Assembly: GCA_963935005.1 (NCBI GenBank)
Contig: CAWWAX010000028.1
Span: forward strand, 1-17,429
Length of the DNA: 17,429 nucleotides
Origin: GCA-2718595 sp963935005
GTDB taxonomy: Bacteria; Gemmatimonadota; Gemmatimonadetes; Longimicrobiales; Gaopeijiaceae
Direction: 5' to 3'
Made by a program: the position numbers and the translations under genes. Numbering within the stretch: position 1 is the stretch's first letter; the number at the start of each line of letters is the position of its first letter. Under the pieces are notes generated by a model. The model was not told the origin of the DNA. It did not search any database and worked only from the letters and a program-made list of their open reading frames with translations. This document shows positions 6,893-15,728 of the stretch, one piece after another.

Positions 6893-7762
6893 TTAAGCTT
6901 CCTGTTCCAGGTCCTGAGACAACTGTTGGAGCAACTCTCCCGATTCCTTAGCACGCCTTTCCCAGTGACTGCAAAGTTCTCCTAAAGAACTCCATTTATT
7001 CGATATATAACAGGATCTCTCGTAAGCCATATCGGCTAATCCTCCCAATGTTTCCTTGGGTGCCACTCTTAGCAAGTCCTTGAGGATTGCTTGACGGTCA
7101 TGATCCTTTGGAAGGATACCAATTTCATCAGCCAAGTTATTCAAATCTTCAGCAAGTAATATGAATCCCAATTGAACAGGGGCGAACAAACTGGAAAAAA
7201 ACTGTGCCGCGCCCCTACGACGTGGATCGGGCAATCCCGAAGAAGCAGCTAAGTGCCTCGGAAGGTTTTCTAATGGACCTAAGCACTCGAAATCAGATAG
7301 GAGTGCCTCAGATAGGAGCCTTGCCCACTCACCATAAACTGTATCCTTTGCAATCGATTCAGCTCGGTCCAGATACGTTGGTATCCACGGTAAAAGATGT
7401 TCCCAAAACAAGGCTGCACGAGATCGTTGGATTAAAAGGGCACGTGCCGGTTCTCCTGCGGAAATCTGTTTTTCTTCGAGGAGGGCTGCTAACCCAAGAA
7501 GCCTGCTCAGATGGTCTGGTTCATGGGGTACCTCTCTTTGAAGAGCTTGCCAAAATCCAGAGATACGCTCTAAAGCTTCACCTCCCATCACGCCCTCATT
7601 ACTTAAATAAACAGAGGCAAAAGGAGGTAGGTCATTACAAAAGATCTCCTGGTACGCATCTGCACAGGGAGATTTAGAAAATCCAAGTATCTCGGCAAGC
7701 CTTTTATGTTCATCAGCTGGAGGTTCGCAGAACACTCCCAGCGCCCGAATCAATTCAACCAC
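6893..7762 (-). CDS. TorD/DmsD-family molybdoenzyme maturation chaperone
   Basis: 289 residues, helix-rich and cytoplasmic. The TorD pattern is visible: YQEIFCNDLPPFASVYLS (37-54), a glycine pair, a helix with ISGFWQAL (67-74), then the EPDHLSRLLGLAALLEE segment (81-97) carrying the characteristic P-D-H. These proteins bind the apo-catalytic subunit and help molybdopterin cofactor insertion; some also guard a Tat signal. Because the neighbouring catalytic subunit has no Tat signal, this one probably serves cofactor insertion and assembly. It is longer than the usual ~200 residues, with roughly 80 extra C-terminal residues predicted helical. It starts with GTG behind GAGG at 4 nt, 24 nt after the catalytic-subunit gene. 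Confidence 0.85.
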   Translation of the reverse strand: MVELIRALGVFCEPPADEHKRLAEILGFSKSPCADAYQEIFCNDLPPFASVYLSNEGVMGGEALERISGFWQALQREVPHEPDHLSRLLGLAALLEEKQISAGEPARALLIQRSRAALFWEHLLPWIPTYLDRAESIAKDTVYGEWARLLSEALLSDFECLGPLENLPRHLAASSGLPDPRRRGAAQFFSSLFAPVQLGFILLAEDLNNLADEIGILPKDHDRQAILKDLLRVAPKETLGGLADMAYERSCYISNKWSSLGELCSHWERRAKESGELLQQLSQDLEQEA

Positions 7763-7786
7763 GAGACCTCAATTCCCCAAAGATAT

Positions 7787-10699
7787 TCAACACTTTTTAG
7801 GTTTTTCTCTCACAAGTTGGTAGGCAGAGTCTGAAGGTCTGCCCGGGCGATCAAACCATCTCGGCCTTCTAGTGCCATCTGGACTAACACTATCCACAGG
7901 GCGAGTGAGTGCTAGCCACTCTCTATAAATACTAGACGATCTTTCTGTATCGACAGATATATCTCCAGGCCTATCCTCAGGATGAGAACTTGTAATACGA
8001 ACTGCTTGGTGCCAACAATGCATCCCGGAAACAGGATCAGGATGTACCGGGAAAGTCAGATTCTGATTGACTCCTAAGTCAGACCACCAAATACGTTGTG
8101 TGTCAGGATCAGAAGATTCATAAGCAACTCCATTCGAAATACGCCTCATATTCCAATTGGTGCCTTGTCGATCAAGATTGACGGCCGCCGTTACCTGGCG
8201 CTGGCTCTCTGGCTGTATCTTCCACCGACCCATATGGTGGCTACAAGCCACTACTCCAGGCTTAATGGATTCCGTGACCCAAGCTTTGAGTACAAAATAT
8301 CCTAAATCAGTCTCAACCCTTAAGAGATCTCCCGTTCCGACACTCAATGGATCAGCATCTATTGGATGTATCCATAATGGGTTTGTGTGAGCGATTTCAT
8401 CCAGCCATTTGGAGTTCCCGCTACGTGTATGGATTTGGACTGGCACTCTAAAGGTAGGCAGCAGCACAAGTTGTCCTTCGGCCAATTTCTCTCTATGTAT
8501 GTGACTCTTGATATAGCCTGGCATAGCTAGCTCTGGCCATCCCCAATCGACCATTGTGTTTGAAAAAAACTCTAGCTTTCCCGAAGGAGTAGGAAAACCT
8601 CTTTTAACTTCATCGCCAATTAGCAACCCCGCACACCTCAAACCTTCACGTGACGGAGCATTGGGAGCGCTAACAGTGTGTGGCTGATTCATCTTAGGCG
8701 CACTGGTATATACTCTACCGTAGTTGTCGACTTCTACATCAGCAAGCTCTTCAGCAGGGACAGTTTCCGTATACAGTGCACCCACCTTATTCCTAATCTC
8801 AAAAGCACCATATCTTCGCATATACTCTAACGGTGTTAGATCTTCCTTTGCAGCTGCTTCTGGAAGCCCTGGAACCGAGTTTTCAAACATCCAACCATAA
8901 TATTCATCTACAGAAAGTTTAGTTCCAGGATTTTCTTTGGACTCAAAGTATCTTCGGATACCGAGTTCACCTTCTGGATCTATCCTCCAGGATAACTCCA
9001 TCCAGAATTCATTTTCTTCCCAAACTTCACCAGGATTGGCTTCCCTAGTATCCGCTACATCTTCATCCATCCTTTCACGAGCCGTCCTTAAAACAGGCTG
9101 TCGAAAGCCGATCCACTGACCGTCATATTGCTCATATGAATGGACGTCATGACGTTCCGATCCCAAACCCATAGGAAGCACATAATCGGCATACTGAGCC
9201 GTCTCATTCCAGGTGGGGGTGAGAGCGACGTGCATTCCCACAAGGCTTTCGTTAGTGAGGGCCTCTATCCAAGAGAATCCATCTGGGTTGGTCCAAACGG
9301 GATTATATACCCGAGTGAAATATGTATCCAGCTTACCCCTTCCTTCCAGAAGAAAATGAGGCAACAAGATGGACATCTCGTGATGAGAGAGAGGATACTC
9401 TCTGGGCCATAACAACTCGTTCCATTGGTCTGGACCTTCTGGAGTATATATAGGCTTGGGAGAAAATCTATTCCAGGCCGCCAAATGAGTACCACCTTTT
9501 GTAGCTACTGACCCCGTCAGTGCACAGAGCAAATACATACTTCTGGCAACCTGCCAGCCACCCAGATTCCCAGAAGCAGCACTCCTCCAGTTATGAGCGG
9601 AAAGCTTATTTCCGGCCATTGCAACTGTTTCCGCTACTGACTTTAAAGCTTCTGGATCAACTCCAGCTTCTGAACCAGCATACTCGAAGGTGAACTCTGA
9701 ATAGAGATCTTTGAGAATCTTTTCAAACCCGTCAAATGTACATGACTCATCGGGGTGGCAGGAGCGCATATACTCTTCCCAATTCCACCAGGAGTGGACG
9801 AACTCACTATCGTATAGATCGTTCTGGATCAAGTGATTTGCAATCGCCAAGTTAATAGCCGCTTCTGAACCAGGGTATGGCGAAATATAATGGTCTGCGT
9901 GAGTTGCAGTGTTAGACAAACGGGTATCAAAAACTATGACCTTGGCTCCACGCTTACGGGCTTCAATAATTCGCTGTGCGTGTGGATTAAAATAATGTCC
10001 TGCTTCCAGATGGCTCGAGATTAAAAATATCACCTCTGCATTACCGAAATCTGGGCTAGGCCTATCAGATCCAACCCACAACTGGAAGCCAACCCTTGCA
10101 CTAGATGAACAAATATTGGTGTGGGAGTTGTGACCATCCACGCCCCATGCAGCAAGGACTCTATTAGCGAATCCGTCCTCTCCTGGACGGCCTACATGAT
10201 ACATTATCTCATTCTTGCGATCCTCTGTCAGCGCTTTTTGGAGTCGTTCAGCAAGTTCGTCGAGAGCTTGATCCCAACTAACTCTTTCCCATTTTCCTTC
10301 ACCCCTTTTGCCTATTCGTTTCAATGGATGCAAAATTCTCTCTGGATCCTTAATCTGGTTTAGAGTAGCTGGTCCTTTGCCACAATTTCTGCCCCTTGAC
10401 CCTGGATGTTCAGGGTTTCCCTCAAATTTTCTCACCTCCAGGGTGTCACGATCTACATAAGCCAGTAGCCCGCAAGCAGATTCACAATTAAAGCAAGTGG
10501 TGGGTACCAACATATAACGTCGCTCAACCTTTTTAGGCCATTCAGTCGATTCGAGTTCTATCCAATCATCCCATCGCTCCTTGGGTGGAAATGCAGATAA
10601 ATGCACCCTGCTCGGTCCAGGGTAAAAAGTTTCCCCCCGTTCCTCCACATCCTTACGGGCGGCTGAAACACGCCTGCTTATATGATCTAACTTGCTCAC
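7787..10699 (-). CDS. Molybdopterin oxidoreductase catalytic subunit (DMSO reductase family, cytoplasmic CISM)
   Basis: 970 residues. An N-terminal [4Fe-4S] motif is intact: Cys69, Cys72 and Cys76 (CFNCESACG), then Cys106 (GRNCGKG). The bis-MGD domains follow (WERVSWDQAL at 137-146), and the C-terminal cofactor-binding barrel includes DPLSVGTGDLLRVET and CSHHMGRW. Cys197 in HTNICSSSAR is at the position of the Mo ligand; it is followed by Ser, not the His seen in formate dehydrogenases. There is no Tat signal and no hydrophobic leader, so the subunit should stay in the cytoplasm. It would work with the fused FeS/NrfD protein encoded 27 nt upstream as a quinone-linked redox enzyme. Candidate reactions are those of cytoplasmic sulfite dehydrogenase (SoeA) or related sulfur, arsenic or selenium oxyanion enzymes; the sequence alone does not decide. 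Start is GTG with AAGGA 10 nt upstream. Confidence 0.9.
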   Translation of the reverse strand: MSKLDHISRRVSAARKDVEERGETFYPGPSRVHLSAFPPKERWDDWIELESTEWPKKVERRYMLVPTTCFNCESACGLLAYVDRDTLEVRKFEGNPEHPGSRGRNCGKGPATLNQIKDPERILHPLKRIGKRGEGKWERVSWDQALDELAERLQKALTEDRKNEIMYHVGRPGEDGFANRVLAAWGVDGHNSHTNICSSSARVGFQLWVGSDRPSPDFGNAEVIFLISSHLEAGHYFNPHAQRIIEARKRGAKVIVFDTRLSNTATHADHYISPYPGSEAAINLAIANHLIQNDLYDSEFVHSWWNWEEYMRSCHPDESCTFDGFEKILKDLYSEFTFEYAGSEAGVDPEALKSVAETVAMAGNKLSAHNWRSAASGNLGGWQVARSMYLLCALTGSVATKGGTHLAAWNRFSPKPIYTPEGPDQWNELLWPREYPLSHHEMSILLPHFLLEGRGKLDTYFTRVYNPVWTNPDGFSWIEALTNESLVGMHVALTPTWNETAQYADYVLPMGLGSERHDVHSYEQYDGQWIGFRQPVLRTARERMDEDVADTREANPGEVWEENEFWMELSWRIDPEGELGIRRYFESKENPGTKLSVDEYYGWMFENSVPGLPEAAAKEDLTPLEYMRRYGAFEIRNKVGALYTETVPAEELADVEVDNYGRVYTSAPKMNQPHTVSAPNAPSREGLRCAGLLIGDEVKRGFPTPSGKLEFFSNTMVDWGWPELAMPGYIKSHIHREKLAEGQLVLLPTFRVPVQIHTRSGNSKWLDEIAHTNPLWIHPIDADPLSVGTGDLLRVETDLGYFVLKAWVTESIKPGVVACSHHMGRWKIQPESQRQVTAAVNLDRQGTNWNMRRISNGVAYESSDPDTQRIWWSDLGVNQNLTFPVHPDPVSGMHCWHQAVRITSSHPEDRPGDISVDTERSSSIYREWLALTRPVDSVSPDGTRRPRWFDRPGRPSDSAYQLVREKPKKC

Positions 10700-10726
10700 A
10701 ATAAAGTATTCCTTCGAGTCATTTCT

Positions 10727-12274
10727 CTAAGCCAAGGGTACAATTTGTCCTGCTTGTACATAAACATGCTCATAAATTGCCAGACCTAGTAAACCACAAA
10801 TCACAGCTACTCCACCCAGCCATGGGGCCAATAAACCAGCCAGTGATAGGACCATGCTTATCCAGAACAACTCCTTCAATCGTCCTCTGATAATCTCATC
10901 AACTGCCAACCGTCCGTGAGCAGATGCATGGGGTAAAGTAAGTTCCCCAAACGTCATGAAAAGATGCACCACTGATGCAATCCAAAAACTCTTGGTCAAA
11001 ATCTCCACTGATTCGACATCGACTAAAGCAGCTACTAACGCTAAAACTCCTGCACCAGCTAGAATAGATTGAACTAAAAGGTGAACTGGTAGAAGAGGGT
11101 TTTGCCATAAGTCTCGAGCTTTTGCCTGGGCAAATAGGTATGCTGTATACACAGCAGTCATTACTGCCAAAGGGAACCCTATCCAGGCAAGTTTCTGCAT
11201 TAGGATCTGGTCGCCCGACCAAGACAAAAGTCCATGGATTCCGAGGACAATCCCGTAAGATCCTATTACAACTCCGCCTCGCACTAACCAGCTGCTCCAC
11301 TGGGGCCTGGTAAAGATCATATAAAACCTTTCTGGATGCTCCAAATCCCAAATAAGAAGGCCACCAGTAACAGCTAACAAGGTAATCCCAAAAAGGGGAG
11401 TCCCAATGATCCATGTTGGACTATTCACAGACATAAATCCTAATAACATCAGTAGTACTGGTACTATGTATGCACCCGCAGCAATTGATTTAGTCCATGT
11501 ATACAGACCAACCCTCCAATCCCAAGGAATGTTATGAGGAACATCGTAAGATAAAACAGCGGCAGCGGAACTATTCGGTGACCTGGGATGACCTGAGGTG
11601 ACTTTATGAGAATCACTCCCCTGTTCACTCCACATAAATAGGCCACCTTCTGGACGTTTAGCAGCCAGAGGATCCAGGGTCATACTGCTGACCCCTTTGT
11701 AATGTACCTTGGGGCGGGTCTCCTTCTCTGGCTTTCTAACTGCAACAGGTTCTCTCGATATAATTTGATTAACCTTTGACAAGGGATCAGTCATATCGCC
11801 AACCAGAATTGCTTGGGTTGGACATACAACGACACACGCCGGCTCAAGGCCCACATCAATGCGGTGGGCACAAAAATTACATTTTTCAGCCGAGTTGTCC
11901 TCTGGATTTATAAAAATAGCATCATAGGGGCATGCGGCTATACATGCTTTACAACCGATACAAGAAGCTTTGTCAAAGTCGATAATCCCATCATGACGAG
12001 CGTACATCGCAGAAGTTGGACATGCCGGAACACATGGTGCACTGGAGCATTGGTTACACCTGGTCACCTGAAAAGATCTTCTCGTCTGGGGATAAAGGCC
12101 GACGTCTACATACTTGACATAGGTTCTCGTAACTGACAGGGGAACATCATTCTCAGATTTACATGCGGTAGTACATGCATGACAACCTATACATCTTGTG
12201 TGATCCAACACCTTGGCCCAAACGGGGCTCGTATCGTTCGAATTCACAGTTTCCTGGTCTCCAATCACGCTCAT
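10727..12274 (-). CDS. Fused four-cluster ferredoxin and NrfD-type quinone-reactive membrane subunit
   Basis: 515 residues. Residues 20-160 form an NrfC/DmsB-like electron-transfer module with sixteen cysteines in four groups: 28/31/34/38, 73/76/81/85, 105/108/111/115 and 132/135/147/151, enough for four [4Fe-4S] clusters. After a linker (about 160-255), residues 256-515 form an NrfD/PsrC-like domain with about eight membrane segments and the typical DLEHPERFYMIFTRPQWSSW element after the second helix. NrfD proteins bind quinone and pass electrons to or from the iron-sulfur subunit. The two subunits are usually separate polypeptides. No Tat signal is present, so the cluster domain probably lies on the cytoplasmic side with the molybdoenzyme. 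The start ATG follows AAGGA closely (12278-12282) and is only 19 nt after the RND gene stop. Confidence 0.9.
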   Translation of the reverse strand: MSVIGDQETVNSNDTSPVWAKVLDHTRCIGCHACTTACKSENDVPLSVTRTYVKYVDVGLYPQTRRSFQVTRCNQCSSAPCVPACPTSAMYARHDGIIDFDKASCIGCKACIAACPYDAIFINPEDNSAEKCNFCAHRIDVGLEPACVVVCPTQAILVGDMTDPLSKVNQIISREPVAVRKPEKETRPKVHYKGVSSMTLDPLAAKRPEGGLFMWSEQGSDSHKVTSGHPRSPNSSAAAVLSYDVPHNIPWDWRVGLYTWTKSIAAGAYIVPVLLMLLGFMSVNSPTWIIGTPLFGITLLAVTGGLLIWDLEHPERFYMIFTRPQWSSWLVRGGVVIGSYGIVLGIHGLLSWSGDQILMQKLAWIGFPLAVMTAVYTAYLFAQAKARDLWQNPLLPVHLLVQSILAGAGVLALVAALVDVESVEILTKSFWIASVVHLFMTFGELTLPHASAHGRLAVDEIIRGRLKELFWISMVLSLAGLLAPWLGGVAVICGLLGLAIYEHVYVQAGQIVPLA

Positions 12275-12293
12275 TTTTCCTTAGTCAGCCTAA

Positions 12294-15200
12294 TCACAGA
12301 ACTTGTTCTGAAATGGTAAATTTCCTCCGAATCAATCTCACAGTGTTGTCGAACAGATAATACAGCACTGGTACAAGAACCAAAGTCAAAAAAGTTGCAA
12401 ATAAAATCCCAACGATTACAGCAATGGCCATTGGACCCCACCAAGCCGCTTGCATTCCACCCCAGTATAAATCTGGATTCAATGTGGTGAACAGACCAAC
12501 AAAGTCAAAATTTAGTCCGATTGCCAGAGGAACCAATCCCAAGGCAGTAGTTACTGCAGTTAGAATCACTGGACGAAAACGAACCTGACCACCTCGTATA
12601 AGTGCCTCACGTATTCCCAAACCGTCTCTAGACCGAAGAACATCAATATAATCAATCAGCACAATGGCGTTGTTTACCACTATCCCAGCTAAGGAAATAA
12701 GGCCAACGCCAGTCATTATAATAACAAAAGGCATACGGAAGATTATAAGACCCAAGAAGACTCCAGCCGTAGACAGCAATACAGAGGCAAGGATTATCAC
12801 TGGTTTGATGACTGAATTAAATTGAGTGACTAGAATCAAGGCTATCAATCCCAAACCCAAAAGAAAAGCTACAACCAGAAAATCCATAGCCTCTTTCTGA
12901 TCTTCTGCCTGACCTGTATAACGAAGCTGATAGCCTACGGGCATGCCTGTTTCAGCGAAATTAGTTAGCACGCTCATTACTTCTTCCAAAACAGCATTGC
13001 TGTTCAAGCCCGTCCTAGTGTCTGCGCTGATCGTAGCCATCCGAACTTGATTCTTGCGACGTATACTCCCCAGCCCCTCTCCTACCTCCCAATCGGCCAC
13101 AGATAAAAGTGGTATCTGATTGCCCTCGCTTACGACAGTCAATTCTCTCAGACTCTCAAGTTCATCTCTGTATTGTTGGCCGAGTCTGACGACAATATCA
13201 TACTCATCACTACCCGTCCGATACTTAGCTGCTTCTACTCCTTGAATAGCACTTCGAATAGCAAGGCCCACCTCTCTACTTGATATACCATAGATAGCTG
13301 CCTTTTCTCTGTCCACATATACGGAAAGTTCTGGGCGGGCCTGATCTAAATCACTTTCCAAGCCAACCAATTTCCCATAAACAGAATTATTCTGTAAAAT
13401 ACTCAATATTTTATCGGAAAGTTCTTTCAATATTTGAGGATTTTCGCCAGTTACCTCAATATTAATCGGCAATCCTTGTGAAGGGCCTTCACTTGTTTGA
13501 TCCACCGTGACTTCAGCTCCCGCCACATTAGTTCCTAGGGCATTTTGCATATCAGCCAAAAGATTCGTGGCGTCAAATTGGCGAGAGCCGAACTCAACCA
13601 GGCTTACCGTTACACGACCTGTATTAGGTCCAGAAGCGCCACCACCCATGGGATTGCCGCCCCCGCCTGACCCTCCGACTGTGGCAACGACAGACGCAGC
13701 ATCAACGATTCCATTAGCACTAGCAATCGCAATTTCCATCTGTCGAGCCACCTCATCCGTCGCTTCCGCTCGACTTCCCACTGGAAGCTGAACATCCACC
13801 ATGATGTCTTCTGGAGGCATGTCTTCCGGGAAAAACTCTACGCCAGAATTAGCTCGACTGAATAGGAACAAGGTAAATACTAGTCCCAAAACAGATCCGG
13901 CAACTACCGATTTACTGTGGTTGAGAGCAGATTCCAGTTGCCTGCCGTACACTGTAATAACTTTGGGTACCCATATGTCCTGAAATTTCCTGGAAATGTT
14001 TCTGACAAAAAATCGGTAAGTCACAAAGGCCACTACAACCAACGCCAATCCGACCATCGCAGTCACAGGGTTAATACTCGCTATAGCAGTGAAACTTAAT
14101 ACTAACATTGCAATACAAATTCGCCTAGCTACAGGAGTTAACACTGACTTGGGTTCATGATCAAGGCGAAGAAATGTGGCACAAAGAGTGGGAACTATCA
14201 CCAAGGCAACAAATAGAGAACTTGAAAGGGCAATTATCAAAGTGATAGGCATAAAACCCATGAATTTTCCGACCTCTCCAGGCCAGAACATAAGTGGTGC
14301 AAATGCAGCCAGTGTGGTTAACGTAGCTGCTATAACAGGCCCTGCTACTTCTCCAGTCGCTTTCTTCGCTGCTTCCCGCTTATCCCAACCTTCTTCTACA
14401 TAACGGTATATGTTTTCTACAACTACAATCGCATTGTCTACTAACATTCCCAATGCCAAAATCAATGAAAAAAGCACAACCATATTGAGAGTGATCTCTA
14501 GAGCATTTAATACTACAAAAGTAAGTAGCATGGATAAGGGTATTGAAATTGCCACAAAAAGTGAGTTGCCGACGCCTAAGAAAAACAAGAGGATAATAAT
14601 TATGAGAATTAGTCCAGAGATAATATTATTCTCTAAATTGCTTACCATGTCAGCGACTTGAGTAGATTGATCAGACGTAATTTTGACAACGGTTGTCGGA
14701 GGTAAAACCGCCTCCAAATCGAGAACTGCAGCCTTCACCAAGTCCGATGTTTCGATGATGCTGTAGCCAGAACGTTTTATCACATCTAATGTGACGACTG
14801 GAAAATCATCTAGACGAGCAAAGCTTGTCCTATCTTGAAACCCAAATTCCACCCGTGCCACATCCCGAACATAAACTGGGCGACCAGAATCTGCTTCAAT
14901 CACCAGGTCATTGATTGCTGTCGGATCATCAAATTCACCATCCACTCTCACCAAGTAGGTAAATGATCCTACATCGATTGAGCCTCCGGGTATATTCACG
15001 TTTTCGTCACGAATCGCTTCTATTACATCGTTTATAGAGAGTCCGTAGAACTGCAATCGATCTAATTGGACATCCACCTGAACTTCTCTCTCTAATCCAC
15101 CACGAATCCCCACTCTCAAAACAGATGGTATCTGTTCAATTCTTTCCTGAATGTCCTCACCTACTTCCTTGAGACGAACCAAGTCATACTGTCCCGCAAG

Positions 15201-15716
15201 GTTAACCTGCATGATCGGAATCTCGGAAAAACTGAATTCCAGTATGGAGGGATCCTCTGCCTCAGCTGGCAATTCAGCTTTAGCAAGATCCACTTTTTCT
15301 CGAATTTTCTGGAGTGCTTCATCTAAATTAACAGAAGCTTCGAACTCAGCAACTATACTGGAATAGCCCTCAACTGAAGTTGAGGTTAAATCTTTTATAT
15401 CGGAGATCGTCGACAACTCTTCTTCAAGAGGGCGCGTCAAAAGACTCTCAATATCCGCTGGAGATACTCCTGGATAAACCGTATTTATAGCTATAGTGGG
15501 AATTTCGATCTCTGGAAACGATTCCCTCGGTATAATCCTGTAGGAAAAAACACCTAAAACAATTATGAAGAAAAGCAGGACGCCTACACTTGTCCCATGA
15601 TCAATAGCCCAGCTGGTTGGAGCAAACTCTTGATAGTCACCAGGAGATCTATCTCCTTGAATATTTCTTGACTTCTTGGGCCTGGAGTCATCCCCAGAAC
15701 TATGCGTAATGGTCAT
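12294..15716 (-). CDS. RND efflux permease (HAE1/AcrB-like)
   Basis: 1140 residues, about 100 longer than AcrB. Residues 43-60 are TM1 after a 40-residue polar N-terminal extension. Then come a first porter domain, TM2-6, a second porter domain and TM8-12. TM4 carries ALGMLVDNAIVVVENI (421-436): Asp427 is kept, but the second Asp of AcrB (Asp408) is Asn428. TM10 reads GIVVNNAIVLIDYI (1011-1024), with Asn where AcrB has the relay Lys940. Between TM6 and TM7 lies an extra hydrophobic pair (about 533-570), and residues 681-697 form a Gly-rich loop. A WWGPMAIAV element precedes the last helix. It would export drugs, lipids or other amphiphiles by proton exchange with the adjacent adaptor and channel. 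The start has no clear ribosome site; it is 12 nt after the adaptor stop, which suggests coupled translation. Confidence 0.95.
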   Translation of the reverse strand: MTITHSSGDDSRPKKSRNIQGDRSPGDYQEFAPTSWAIDHGTSVGVLLFFIIVLGVFSYRIIPRESFPEIEIPTIAINTVYPGVSPADIESLLTRPLEEELSTISDIKDLTSTSVEGYSSIVAEFEASVNLDEALQKIREKVDLAKAELPAEAEDPSILEFSFSEIPIMQVNLAGQYDLVRLKEVGEDIQERIEQIPSVLRVGIRGGLEREVQVDVQLDRLQFYGLSINDVIEAIRDENVNIPGGSIDVGSFTYLVRVDGEFDDPTAINDLVIEADSGRPVYVRDVARVEFGFQDRTSFARLDDFPVVTLDVIKRSGYSIIETSDLVKAAVLDLEAVLPPTTVVKITSDQSTQVADMVSNLENNIISGLILIIIILLFFLGVGNSLFVAISIPLSMLLTFVVLNALEITLNMVVLFSLILALGMLVDNAIVVVENIYRYVEEGWDKREAAKKATGEVAGPVIAATLTTLAAFAPLMFWPGEVGKFMGFMPITLIIALSSSLFVALVIVPTLCATFLRLDHEPKSVLTPVARRICIAMLVLSFTAIASINPVTAMVGLALVVVAFVTYRFFVRNISRKFQDIWVPKVITVYGRQLESALNHSKSVVAGSVLGLVFTLFLFSRANSGVEFFPEDMPPEDIMVDVQLPVGSRAEATDEVARQMEIAIASANGIVDAASVVATVGGSGGGGNPMGGGASGPNTGRVTVSLVEFGSRQFDATNLLADMQNALGTNVAGAEVTVDQTSEGPSQGLPINIEVTGENPQILKELSDKILSILQNNSVYGKLVGLESDLDQARPELSVYVDREKAAIYGISSREVGLAIRSAIQGVEAAKYRTGSDEYDIVVRLGQQYRDELESLRELTVVSEGNQIPLLSVADWEVGEGLGSIRRKNQVRMATISADTRTGLNSNAVLEEVMSVLTNFAETGMPVGYQLRYTGQAEDQKEAMDFLVVAFLLGLGLIALILVTQFNSVIKPVIILASVLLSTAGVFLGLIIFRMPFVIIMTGVGLISLAGIVVNNAIVLIDYIDVLRSRDGLGIREALIRGGQVRFRPVILTAVTTALGLVPLAIGLNFDFVGLFTTLNPDLYWGGMQAAWWGPMAIAVIVGILFATFLTLVLVPVLYYLFDNTVRLIRRKFTISEQVL

Positions 15717-15728
15717 GTATGTCGCATC

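Noticed and set aside
7204..7677. 157-residue + strand open frame
   Set aside because: Antisense inside the TorD-like gene; no motif or ribosome site.
7787..10699. Formate dehydrogenase assignment for the molybdoenzyme (SulP as bicarbonate carrier)
   Set aside because: The likely Mo-ligand Cys197 is followed by Ser rather than the His found in formate dehydrogenases. Not impossible, but not supported.
10899..11414. 171-residue - strand open frame in another phase
   Set aside because: Fully inside the NrfD domain of the fused subunit; Cys/Ser-rich composition typical of an out-of-frame reading of membrane-protein DNA.
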